From Chara braunii (Eukaryota; Streptophyta; Charophyceae; Charales; Characeae), in NCBI GenBank assembly GCA_003427395.1, contig BFEA01000527.1, positions 927,685-958,030 on the forward strand: DNA of 30,346 nt, read 5' to 3'. Below the pieces are notes generated by a model, which was not told the DNA's origin, did not search any database, and saw only the letters and a list, made by a program, of their open reading frames with translations. The translations under genes were made by a program, and so were the position numbers. Numbering within the stretch: the stretch's first letter is position 1; every line of letters begins with the position of its first letter. Positions 1-9,205 of the stretch are shown piece by piece.

Positions 1-69
<69 letters not shown>
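1..69. repeat. (GA)n microsatellite
   Basis: An uninterrupted AG dinucleotide run opens the window and ends in gaaacc. It may continue to the left of the window. Such runs are common contig or scaffold edges in short-read assemblies. Confidence 0.97.
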
Positions 70-73
<4 letters not shown>

Positions 74-380
74 TGTACCCGCTGATATAAATATAAATTG
101 GATAGTTGTATACACAGTCTCTAAAAGCGTGTCCGCTTTCGATGACCAGAAATGCGAGGCTAGGAAAAAAAGAACAGAAAGCCAGGGTCAGGTCTCTCTT
201 CACCCGCCACTCGCTCCGCCGCCTCGACACCGCTATTCAAGCGCAACAATGCCGGGGATGACGTCATCAAATAGTAGGTGCCTCGGATATGGCGGCATGT
301 ACTTCGCCTCGCAGATGAACACCGGCGGAGCGGCATCCCCCCCGCGTCTCAGCGCTCGCGCTTGCGCTCGAGTGAGAATA
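70..380. other. Unassigned sequence left of the adapter artefact
   Basis: No coding signal that I trust. Short frames are open (129-386, 278-583), but they show no motif, and the second runs into the adapter. Composition shifts from AT-rich to moderately GC-rich with CpG-containing stretches near 340-380. Confidence 0.5.
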
Positions 381-561
381 GTATAGGACAACAAGAGCGA
401 AGCGCGGCACGCAGAAACGAAAGAGAAAATAAATTATTTAATAATAATAAAAAATACAAAAAAAAACGCGGCAAGGGGTCCAATCGAACGTCTGCTAGCC
501 CTTGTTTTAAATATAGCGACTGTTATCGCCCGTCGATCTTTATCAGACCAAAGAGATTGGG
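381..561. repeat. 181-bp direct repeat, copy 1 (probable assembly artefact)
   Basis: These bases recur without visible difference at 601-781. The two copies are separated only by one extra base and the 38-bp Nextera junction. Identity combined with an adapter in the middle indicates a self-circularised library fragment or a mis-join rather than a biological tandem duplication. Confidence 0.9.
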
Positions 562-562
562 C

Positions 563-600
563 CTGTCTCTTATACACATCTAGATGTGTATAAGAGACAG
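563..600. other. Nextera mate-pair junction adapter (Tn5 mosaic ends)
   Basis: CTGTCTCTTATACACATCT (563-581) is followed directly by its exact reverse complement (582-600). The 19-mer is the Tn5 mosaic end used in Nextera libraries, and the head-to-head 38-mer is the circularisation junction of mate-pair libraries. It is synthetic sequence left in the assembly. Peptides read through it (ending LSLIHI on the plus strand, or containing YTHLDVYKRQ on the minus strand) are artefacts. Confidence 0.98.
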
Positions 601-781
601 GTATAGGACAACAAGAGCGAAGCGCGGCACGCAGAAACGAAAGAGAAAATAAATTATTTAATAATAATAAAAAATACAAAAAAAAACGCGGCAAGGGGTC
701 CAATCGAACGTCTGCTAGCCCTTGTTTTAAATATAGCGACTGTTATCGCCCGTCGATCTTTATCAGACCAAAGAGATTGGG
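601..781. repeat. 181-bp direct repeat, copy 2
   Basis: Same as 381-561. After the repeat ends, the sequence continues into 782 onward, so this copy is probably the one joined to genuine genomic sequence on the right, and copy 1 the one joined on the left. Confidence 0.9.
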
Positions 782-1530
782 AGGATGACGTGCAGGGGTG
801 CCTCAAGGCCTCAGTCTCAGCGCCGCCTGCAGCTGTCAGAAGGCGTCAAAGGCGCCAAGACCTTCAGGAATGCCCCACCTGGAACTCTTCAGAAATGCCG
901 CGCAGGCGCCCCTCTCGCGGAAAAACGAGAAAAATGAATGACAGTCGGAAATCTCGGGGGGACCTCCCACCTGCCATTGGCAGGGTAGTTCTTTTGTTCT
1001 GATCCGTAGATTACAAGGATCCACTGATTCTACACCCTTCTTGCAGTACCAATAGAATCCGATTATTACGTGGGATGGAACCTGGGACATTGCGCTACCG
1101 TCTTCCCCCGAACATAACGCACCCTGAAAATGAACCTATGCAAGGCATGTTTCCGGCCCGATATGGTCAAAATGAGGGTGCGTTGTGCTCGGGGGAAGAC
1201 GGTAGCAAGAGGCAGGGGAAAAGGACCTAATGGTGGGAGGGGTTGGTCCGGATTTTCCAATTTTCCAATTTGCGACGTCTGCATATGCGCGCGGGAAGCA
1301 GAGGATAACCGCATGGCCCCAGATTCCACTGGCGGAGGTGTGGTCCCATGGTAGAAGACAGGTTCCACATTGTAGGGCCGGGTCTCATCCACTAAGCTCG
1401 CGGTGGTACGCAGCTCATAGGCTGTACCGCCTCCTGGTGAGTGGACGAATGCTCATAAGGCGGGAGGAGGGTAACCAACCCAATAGTGAGTCAGCGTGAA
1501 TAACCGCCAATACACGGCCCCAGCCTACAA
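782..1530. other. Unassigned sequence between artefact and LINE
   Basis: No recognisable gene, tRNA or element. The only structure I see is the inverted repeat at 1094-1206. Open frames here are short, overlap on both strands and lack motifs. Confidence 0.5.
1094..1206. repeat. 32-bp inverted repeat / MITE-like hairpin
   Basis: The arm at 1094-1125 (starting GCTACCGTCTTCCCCCGA) is the reverse complement of 1175-1206 with two mismatches. The spacer is 49 bp. This could be a very small TIR element or an extruding hairpin. I see no clear target-site duplication, so the assignment stays structural. Confidence 0.7.
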
Positions 1531-1564
1531 TTTTTTTTATTTATTTATTTATTTATTTTTTTTT
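1531..1564 (-). repeat. LINE 3' A-rich/TAAA tail
   Basis: On the plus strand this is a T-rich run with several ATTT units. On the LINE sense strand it reads as A-runs with TAAA repeats, a normal 3' terminus for target-primed reverse transcription. It fixes the LINE's 3' boundary. Confidence 0.8.
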
Positions 1565-1998
1565 CCATATCATTTCCAATACAAAATCGACGCCGGGGAC
1601 CTCACAATTCAACCGGGGGTATCTGACAGCATCAGCCAGCTTAGCTTACAGGCATGGGCCTGCGAACAGGCAATCAAGACCTCTTTCCAACTACATACCT
1701 GAAATGTCTTCTAAATAAGAGGAAACTTACCTCCACCGGGGGTGAAAGCTTCTCTACACCAACAATGGCTCTCGCACTTGATTCTGCTTTCTCACTTACC
1801 TGTTTTACTCAGAGGTACCAAAAGTTAACCTTAATCTGAACTGGACTGCTACTGGGACTAAAAGTCGGCCCAGAGGACTGCGTCCCAAACCTACCGGCCC
1901 TCTCCTAACGGCCCACCGCGGCCCTGTACAACCCAGTGCCCTGGTTGTTCTATCCTATGGGACTTGAGTGCTACCTCCTTGCTGAGTCCTTTCCTCCC
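1565..1998 (-). other. LINE 3' untranslated region
   Basis: About 430 bp between the ORF2 stop near 1999 and the A-rich tail, without coding motifs on the sense strand. Confidence 0.6.
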
Positions 1999-4623
1999 TC
2001 AGCGCCTGGGCGCTCTACTGTTCCTACCCGTATCCATAATCCATCTCGAAACTATGAGCCCACGAGTGGAGTGTACAGCTGCCAATCTATTGCCACGGTC
2101 CCATGTGCGCAGAAACCAGAGTTTCTGTTTCCTGCTTCCCTTCCAGGCTCTCGTTTTCCTCCTCCAATCCACTCTGATGGCGTGTTTCACCCCAGCCTTG
2201 ATCCTTTTCTTGATCTCCACATCTGACAGGGGGCGTTTCCCAAAGCTTGCTCTGTTTCTGTCTGCCCAAATAACTTCACTGATAACGCCCCTTGCCACGT
2301 GAGCGACGTACCCCCAACCTTTCTTCCCTGTCATACCGTTGGGCAGAAAACCCAACAGAACCCAGTGCTCATCCCATTCCAGTTTCCCCGCACCCATCTC
2401 TTTCCAGTGGTTAGCCCACCACCCCCAGACACGCTTGGAGGTCGGATATTCCCACCAGAGGTGCCTTGTGGACTCGAAGGGCCAGCGACACCAGGAGCAG
2501 CTCAATTCCACTTCTACCCCTCTTCCTAGCAACCAAACTGCGGACGGGGTTACCATCATAGGCAGCAACCACAGAATGCTTACCTGTTTCCCATTTGGGA
2601 GAGCGCAGAGATCCTTCCACAGGAGCTCAAACTTCGCAGTTGTGGCGGGACAGGTGCTGCCCAAAACTGTCGTCCATCTGGAAACTGCCACTTCGGACGG
2701 TCTTCTGGTCGGCTTGTTTGCCAGTTCGTACCCTGTTCTTGAGGTGTAGCCAGAGAGGTTAACCAACTCCTTGTTGGAGTTGCCAGGCACCAACCTGGTC
2801 CAGCTCCATGCCAGCGGGTCGATCTGCAGCTGTCTTAGAGACGTGCGACCGACCCAGACGAGTGTGATCTGATTCCCTTGCTGCATGACTTCAACTATCC
2901 TGGCCTGAGGTGGATTAGTCCAGCTCTGAATCGTTTGTTCCCCTTGTTTGGACAGTATGTTCGTGTGTTTCTCGCAGGTCCACTCCTCCACCAGCCTGAA
3001 CCCACTAGAGGTGACCTCTGTCGTTTTCCACACCACATCTCCCTCTCTCTCTCCCCTCTTGTCAGCAATATACCATGTGTTTACAGGGTCCACTCCTTCT
3101 GGTCCTAGGATGTCGAGCCAGTCCTGAGGGATGGCATCCTTGATGGTCTGCCAGTTCTCTTCCACTCTTCTCAGGCCCTGCAGGGCGATCTTGATGCCAT
3201 CTCGTGTTTCCCAATTGCCCAGCAGCGAAGACCACAGGTCTCAAATCCTTGATACCCCTCTTCTCAGCCACGCCAGTCCGAAGGAGGCTGCAGACCCGTC
3301 TGCGGTGAAGGGGCGGCCATCTTGGGCGAGTATGTTCGGATTTTCGAAGATTTGTTGGGCTAGGACCTCGTCCTTCGTGCATGGCAGGGTTGGCACATCC
3401 GGCGGTAGCTCTCTCCAGGCTTTCATGATAGTGCGCCAGAACTGAGACTTCAGGCGTTTCCTTCTGAATGAATCTGTAAAGAAACAAGTCCAAACATCCT
3501 CTGCTCTGCTCAACCCCCATTCTCTCATCAGCAGCCTTTCAACTAGCCCTACCCAGTCTTCTTTCGAGTCCGCCATTGCCACTTTACACATCCAGCTTCT
3601 CAGTTGTGCCTTATTTTTCCTTGTCGGGTCCCACATCCCTAGACCTCCCTCAGGCTCCTGGCGAGGAAATGTGATAAAGTCCCATGCAACTTTGGTTATG
3701 AAACCCTCCTCTTTCTTGGACCTTGGTTTCCAGAGAAAGCGGGCCACCAACCTCCGTACCGCGGCTAACACACTTTCTGAGATTTTCCTGGTCATACTTA
3801 CGAACCAGAGGATCGAGAATGAGGCGACGTTAGCTACTAGGGCCCGTCCAATCAACGAGAGGTGTCAGGCTAATCCCCACAGATTCAGCCTTGCTGCTAT
3901 CCTACTTTGGAGAAGGGTTCTTTGCGCCGAAACTTCCACTTGGAGACTCACCAGAACTCCCAGGAATCTTTCCTCTTCCCCTTCTGCTACTCTCTTCATA
4001 CCCCACTCAATCTTTAGTTCAAACCGACGAGGGAGCAGATATGTGGATTTGGACCAGTTCACCGACGCCTCTGAAAGAGTGGAGTACACAATCATCGTTT
4101 CCTTCAGCGCTGTCAAGGCCGGTACCGTGTTCTCGCAGACTGTGAAGAGATCGACTGCTAAAGCTTTAACCCTGCACTTCTTTGACTCGTTCAGAGTCAA
4201 CCCGTGGATTTGTGGATGTTGCCTTATACAGTTGAGCAACACCTCCATCTGAAGAACAAAAAGAAGAGGTGCTAGCGGACAGCCTTGACGCAGTGACCTT
4301 GTCAGTTTGAACGGTGCCGAGAGAAAGCCGTTGATCATGACCGTTGAAGTTGATAGAGTATACAAGGCTACTACCCATTTGCAGAAACTCGTGCCGAAGC
4401 CCATGTGCCTCAACGTAGTCATGACAGAGGTTCACCCCACCTTGTCATAGGCCTTCTCTGGGTCGGTCAGCAGAATCGCTGTGTCGAGCTGCTCTGCTTC
4501 TACTACCTCAAGGACTTCAATCGCTGTTACAATGTTGTTGAAGATTGACCTTCCTTGGAAAAAAGCCCCTTGGTCTTTTTCTACCAGCTCCGGTAGATGT
4601 TGTCCCAACCTCCTTGCAAGCGT
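1999..4623 (-). pseudogene. LINE ORF2 fragment: reverse transcriptase and C-terminal zinc-finger-like region
   Basis: The reading frame stays open on one frame from 4623 to 1999 apart from three TGA codons (4432-4434, 3865-3867, 3241-3243). In order it shows FFQGRSIFNN, DPEKAYDKV (motif A region), SLRQGCPLAPLLFVLQMEVL (template/primer region), ALAVDLF where non-LTR RTs have an ADD catalytic triad, and FLGVLV. A Trp-rich C-terminus follows with CSWC, RHLWWEYPTSKRVW, resembling the zf-RVT tail of plant-type LINEs. The first catalytic Asp of the ADD site is Val (codon 4155-4153), which should abolish polymerisation. The stops look like CGA-to-TGA twice and TGG-to-TGA once. Truncated at the N-terminus by the element 1 LTR. 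Family assignment is solid; exact clade is not. Confidence 0.9.
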
Positions 4624-4810
4624 TGTCGCACTTTTTCCAGTCGGGCCTCTCACGACGACCAAAAAGCCAACAGGCTGTTACGCAGGATTTTGGATGTGAT
4701 TGCAATAAATAAATTGGTTAAATAATACAAATCCCTTCCTATTGTGTGCGTCCGGCTTCGAGCGAGACCCTTCGATTGGGGTCTTCGCCGGTCCCCGGTC
4801 TTAGGAATCT

Positions 4811-4816
4811 TTTATT
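4811..4816 (-). promoter_or_regulatory. Poly(A) signal AATAAA in 3' LTR
   Basis: TTTATT on the plus strand gives AATAAA on the element's sense strand, about 190 bp before the LTR end. It is conserved in the other LTR at 22231-22236, a sensible position for the end of the R region. Confidence 0.5.
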
Positions 4817-5091
4817 TTGATTCAAAACAGCAGAGAATTATGCAAATAATAATCATAAAATTATGGGGTGCTATGCATGCATCACTCATGTTAATCTGAT
4901 TTTGAGAACTGTGACAAAACATCCACAAAGGCAATCATCAAGCAAGAATGATGCAGAAAATAAGACTGATTGACTCGAGCAAAGACAGAAGCAGTTGAGT
5001 GAGGGAAGAATGAGAACTCATAATAATCTCAGAAAGTACACATAAACGAGCGTGGTCAGCACTTCTCAAGCGTCCTCACTCATCCCTCTGG

Positions 5092-5766
5092 TCAGTCTCT
5101 CTCAATCTCTCTTTTCACTGATCTTCTCTGGTGCCGTGACCCACGCCCACGTACAATCTGAGACTGAGGCTTCGTGACAAAATGCCACCTGTAGCCAGCA
5201 AGCTCTGAGCATGACCATCCAAGGCACATGACACGGTAGTTAACTATGGAGCAAAACTCCTCCCACAATGTAGGCAGTCCGTCCACTGAAAAGTCCCCTC
5301 GTCTGAGGTAGGGGTACTCGGTGGGCTCAGTCAGCGCCTCAATGTCGATCACCGCCGGAGAGATGTACCTCTTTGCCAAATCGATCACGTCCAGCCAACT
5401 CGTACCATCTGTGAGAAGTGAAGGGACTGGAGGCCTAGGATAATCAGTGTAAAGCATCGGCCCAAAGCTGCGAATCAACGTAGTGCCACTCTCATCGAGC
5501 TCCCTCTCTCTCTGCTCAAGGTATTCGATGGCTGAGATCCAGACTGGATCGAAAAGTTCATGAGCCTCCTTGCCCTTCTTCAGATAAGGCATCAGATCAT
5601 GGATAGTGTCATCAGCAAAACTGGTCTGGACAATGAAGATTGACAGATCTCCCTGTCTGAAACCAATGACACTAACATACTGATAACGGAATGCCTCCTT
5701 GCATGAGAACCGACTGAGGTTGGCCAGCACTGACTCACTGACCGGCGTAGACTAAACTGTGCTCAT
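5092..5766 (-). pseudogene. LTR-borne ORF F (family 1, about 225 aa)
   Basis: Unrecognised protein encoded wholly inside the LTR on the sense strand. The frame is open from 5730 to 5092. The likely ATG is at 5766-5764, because the other LTR copy is open through that stretch, but here codon 5754-5752 is TAG where the other copy has CAG. The N-terminal part contains FRYQY, then a hydrophobic strand (LSIFIVQTSF), IHDLMPYLKKG and a helix with EYLEQRERELDE. The C-terminal part contains YPYLRRGDFSVDGLPTLW and ends in a basic tail. The N-terminal half resembles ORFs A, B and C of the leader in order and spacing of aromatic/hydrophobic residues, so I treat them as family 1. No signal peptide or membrane segment is evident. 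Function unknown. Confidence 0.5.
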
Positions 5767-5960
5767 GAGTATTTTTGTCAGTAAAAGCTGATCAGATGGT
5801 CTTGGAGAACTGGTAACCAAAACTGATTACAAAAACTGATCGTTGGAAACTGAATGCTAGAAAACTGATCACTAGTAACTGACTGTCGATGATTGATTGC
5901 TGATTAGATGAATGGTGAATGTCCGGATAAGTGAGCTGCACCTATTCAGAGGCTAAACGC

Positions 5961-6113
5961 TCACTGATGGTTGCTAACAGTTCTCCTTGCCTCCTCAATA
6001 GTGCCTACAGAAGTTATGGTGGCACATAACCTGCCATTCTTGTCATGCAGGCAGTATGTGTATTCGATTCTTGTATGATCTCTCACAAGAACCAGCGCGC
6101 GCTCCATCATCAT
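5961..6113 (-). CDS. LTR-borne small ORF G (family 2, 50 aa)
   Basis: Unrecognised 50-aa frame starting at the first of three consecutive ATGs and ending in TGA. It lies in the LTR upstream of ORF F on the sense strand. The other LTR (23371-23523) keeps the same frame, start and stop with a few substitutions. Core pattern: ERALVLVR, then IEYTYCLHDKNGRL, then TIEEARRTV. This matches the C-terminal half of leader ORFs D and E and of ORF H (conserved AL, then I-x-Y-x-Y/L, then E-E and an Arg/Lys-rich end). It may be the remnant of a longer protein: the same frame continues upstream but meets a TGA shared by both LTRs. Function unknown. Confidence 0.45.
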   Translation of the reverse strand: MMMERALVLVRDHTRIEYTYCLHDKNGRLCATITSVGTIEEARRTVSNHQ

Positions 6114-6623
6114 AACAGTCTGCTGATTGTACTCCTCAACTGCACTCTCCCTTCAGGTCTCCGCAATGCTTTGATACAGCAAACATGAGACTTTAACCAT
6201 GTTGTTCTGGTCCATATTCTCATTGGTCCCTCGTTACGTCAGTTCGTCCAGCCCGAGACGGAAGACTCATGGATGATACAGGTATGAGAAGTCCATTGGG
6301 TAAATTGTCATTTTAGGACGGCTGTCGCGAATTGCTGTTTCTTATCGTTGTTCCTGATTGTTGTTCTCAAATTCCCGTTTCCTGACTGCTTGGTTGCCGT
6401 TTGACCATTACTACCAAGATTGCTGCCCTGAAGGGCCGTTTCCAACAGCTGACTGAGTGCTGTTCGGAGAAAAAAAAACTGATTGGTTGTTTCTGAATGT
6501 TGGTTCTCAATACTGATTAGGGGATTGAATGATTACTGACTGAGTGATTGTTGATTGAGCAACCGTTGATTAATTACCAGATTGGATAACACTGAATACT
6601 GGTCAGATCAACGGTCAGAGCGT

Positions 6624-6853
6624 TGTCGTGCGCATTGGTCCGGCACCGCACGTGGCGGCGCGGGACCCTCTCGGCCGCGTCACGCAGGAGTTGGATCAAC
6701 CTCGACACGAACGCACAAATGGAGCTTCTTTAGGCCGCTCCGACCGAGTGCGCCAGCCATACCTCTCGCGAGCCCCTACGACAGGATACGGCCTACGCGA
6801 GGCACAACTTACCTCCACCTTACGAGAGTTGTCACCTCCCTTCGGTGGGCGTA
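6624..6853 (+). repeat. Left terminal inverted repeat, 230 bp
   Basis: Reverse complement of 13253-13482 with about 12 mismatches by eye (about 95% identity), nearly all transitions. Homology stops abruptly after GTGGGCGTA. Confidence 0.93.
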
Positions 6854-7230
6854 TCCCCGCCGAGCTACTAGTCCACAATACGAAAACTATTCAGTTGCAA
6901 TTGCAGAGGTGGACCAGCCGAGGGCATTTCTCGTTCGTTGTAGCATAGGGGGTACGCGCGGTAATACGCCTATCGGACCCGCACGCGAGCCGACATCTTG
7001 GGGGGCTGAAGTCCCAATCGCGGTTCGTCGCTGGTCGACTAGGACGCATCCCACACACCACGCGCACACCACTTTACGAACGCAAAAATAAAACACACAC
7101 GCACACACATACGGAACGACACAACACAAACAACGCGACAACGCTCCTAGCCCCTCGGTAGCCATCCCATAACTCTCCGATGCGGAAATCGGACAGGCGT
7201 CACGCTCGAGACTTGATATAAAATCGCGCG
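6854..7230. other. Unassigned interior of the TIR element
   Basis: No motif-bearing ORF. A CA-rich stretch lies near 7050-7130. The 132-aa minus-strand frame here is Cys/Arg-rich from this simple sequence and I do not consider it a gene. Confidence 0.4.
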
Positions 7231-7370
7231 GACGTAGGGCTATCTCATATCGACTCGCAATGCAAACGTGCGCAAGCAGTCGCAATGATGGCGTACTATG
7301 GACGTAGGGCTATCTCATATCGACTCGCAATGCAAACGTGCGCAAGCAGTCGCAATGATGGCGTACTATG
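7231..7370. repeat. 70-bp perfect tandem duplication
   Basis: 7231-7300 and 7301-7370 are identical and directly adjacent. Inside a much more diverged element, perfect identity means either a very recent duplication or an assembly join error. Confidence 0.97.
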
Positions 7371-8220
7371 TAGTGCCCATAATCAAGCGGTCCCTCGTAG
7401 ATCCGAGTACCGTTTATGACACTCAAGTGTCAGACTCGAAGTGTTGTCAGGGTCTAAACCTTCACGACATTGCACGGATGAAGGAATAGTCGTGCAGCCA
7501 CCGTGAGACCTCTGGCCTTAGGTCTGAGCGTCTCGGCAGGCAAGGCAAAATAGGCTCTGCATGGGGGCAGATTCCTTCCCTGCAGAGTCTAGGGCTTGGG
7601 ATGTCCTGGACAAGGACCTTGAACCCCGACCCAGGACCAACGTCCGACTATAAAATCTCCAAGGAGCAAAGGATGAAAGGGGGTCTCCCTTTTCTCTCAA
7701 GGCATAATCAGGCTAATCCGCGCGCACAATCACAGTAAGTCGCGCGCATACCCAAGGCATATATAAATATATACATAAGGCTTATTTATATGGGACGATC
7801 ACTTCTCACAGTCACAGTGAGACTCCTCTCAGCCATATACGTATGTAATCGCATGCAGTCACATCCAGAGTCCGAACAACAAACATACCTGCAATCACAT
7901 CAAAGATCCAACAAAAATTCACGTACTACACGGGGTCAACTTCAACCATTCTCTATGCTCATACCCCTCGCTTTAGCCATACAAGCCTCACTCTTGCGCA
8001 ACTCCCCAAAATAAGCACTCGGTACTTTAGTTAAATGACCATTCAATAAAGTCCGGGTGAAAACACAATGAAACAATTCAAACCACAGGGCTAAAACCTT
8101 TAGGTTGAGTGGCAGGGGTGGATTGAATTTGAATCGTAAATCGACGAATCGACAACCGACCTGTTACCAGTGATAACAAAAGGTAATCCTCAAGGGATCA
8201 AGCCTTGACCAAACAATAGT
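7371..8220. other. Unassigned interior of the TIR element
   Basis: AT-richer sequence with TATA-like runs near 7651 and 7760-7790 and no credible coding region. No RNA gene recognised. Confidence 0.4.
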
Positions 8221-8285
8221 TCATGGTCTCTCAATGCCTTGACCCTTTATACCCAGCTTACATAAGGCATAGGTCAGGCCACCTG

Positions 8286-9205
8286 AACTTACAGAGCGCG
8301 CCCAACTTAGCCAGGCCTAAAGTCAGAATACCTAAACTTATAGAGCGTTCCGACTTAGCCAAGTATACACAAACAAAGGGCACTACTACTTTTCTCTTCC
8401 TTGGGCATATGACTAGACCACTCTAGTCACCCTGGACTGTTTAATATCCAAGTTTTATATACTTTTCTGCACTTAGTCTTCCAAATGGACATAGGGCTGA
8501 GCCGCTCATCTTAGAACGTTGCTCAACCTGCCCAAGTTTACCTTCAGTTATATCTCTTGATTATACTCTCTTCGAATTATGATAAGCTATAGTCAGGCTG
8601 TCCAATCTTATGGAACCTGTGCCTGACTAGCCTGTTCGTAGATAAAGTAATAATACAGTATAGCCAGATTATACCATTGGGTTCCAGCATGTGCGAGGCT
8701 TTGAGTCAAACCCCCTAAACTTACAGAAGGGTCTGCCTCTCCACCTAATTTCTTTCTCTCTGAGCCTTCCGATGTGTGGCATTGGGTCAAGCCTCCTGAA
8801 CTTACAGAAGGGTCTGCCCTTTGTCAGGTTCATTCCTTTAAAACAAATGCAGGAAGAGAATGAGCCACCTGAACTTACAAAACAGCTCGGCCCTCTCGTT
8901 CATAAACAAAAGAAACTCAGGAAAACCCAAAGAGACCAAGGCAACTCAAGGCACCAAAACTTATTGAGCGCCCTGAGTTCCTGAAAGTTAATCACAGTCA
9001 GACTCCTCGCGAGTTAGAGTAGTCAGGACATCTAAACTTATAGAGCGTCATGACCCTCCATGCAATTCCCAGCACCAGGTCTCTCCAAACTTATGGGGAC
9101 ATCCCAACCTCCAGAGCTTCAGGCCACCTAAACTTATAGAGCGGCTTGAGGCTCGATGCAATCCAAAAATAAACAAAGCGCTGGGCTTCCCCAAACTTAT
9201 GGGGA
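8286..9205 (+). repeat. Array of eleven dispersed stem-loops with a constant AACTTA loop
   Basis: The core (A)AACTTAYAGAGCG or a close variant occurs at 8286, 8334, 8604 (AATCTTA), 8717, 8798, 8871, 8957, 9034, 9087, 9130 and 9193. Sequence on either side is usually complementary although the stems differ between copies. Examples: AGTCAGGC 8591-8598 with GCCTGACT 8621-8628; AACTCAAGGC 8943-8952 with GCCCTGAGTT 8970-8979; GTCAGGAC 9022-9029 with GTCATGAC 9047-9054; TTCCCC 9187-9192 with GGGGA 9201-9205. Constant loop with changing but paired stems suggests structure is, or was, maintained. Confidence 0.7.

Larger units (their letters stand above)
1531..4623 (-). mobile_element. L1-like non-LTR retrotransposon (LINE), 3' half
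   Basis: Read on the minus strand, the segment holds part of an RT domain, the region after it, a Cys/His C-terminal motif, a non-coding 3' stretch (1565-1998) and an A/TAAA-rich tail (1531-1564). The endonuclease and N-terminal RT are missing because the LTR of element 1 begins at 4624. The missing LINE 5' half is not found on the far side of that element, so the right flank was either rearranged or the LINE was already 5'-truncated. Confidence 0.88.
4624..6622 (-). repeat. 3' LTR of element 1, U5-side part
   Basis: Collinear and highly similar to 22044-24025. Starts on the plus strand with TGTCGCAC. The remaining part of this LTR lies at 13483-14086, beyond the TIR element. It contains a poly(A) signal and two open reading frames on the sense (minus) strand. 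Confidence 0.88.

Noticed and set aside
278-583. 101-aa plus-strand frame, and the 89-aa minus-strand frame at 434-703
   Set aside because: Both read through the synthetic adapter (LSLIHI and YTHLDVYKRQ endings) and an artefactual duplication.
1999-3165. Independent host gene of 388 aa on the minus strand
   Set aside because: It is in phase with the upstream RT fragments and has the LINE-type Cys/His C-terminus, so it is the C-terminal part of LINE ORF2.
6887-7285. 132-aa minus-strand frame
   Set aside because: Its Cys/Val-rich part is a translation of CA-rich simple sequence, and it crosses into the 70-bp duplication.
8286-9205. CRISPR-like or integron attC-like array
   Set aside because: Spacing is irregular, the conserved word is only about 14 bp, there are no spacer-length units and no associated genes, and the context is a eukaryotic transposon.
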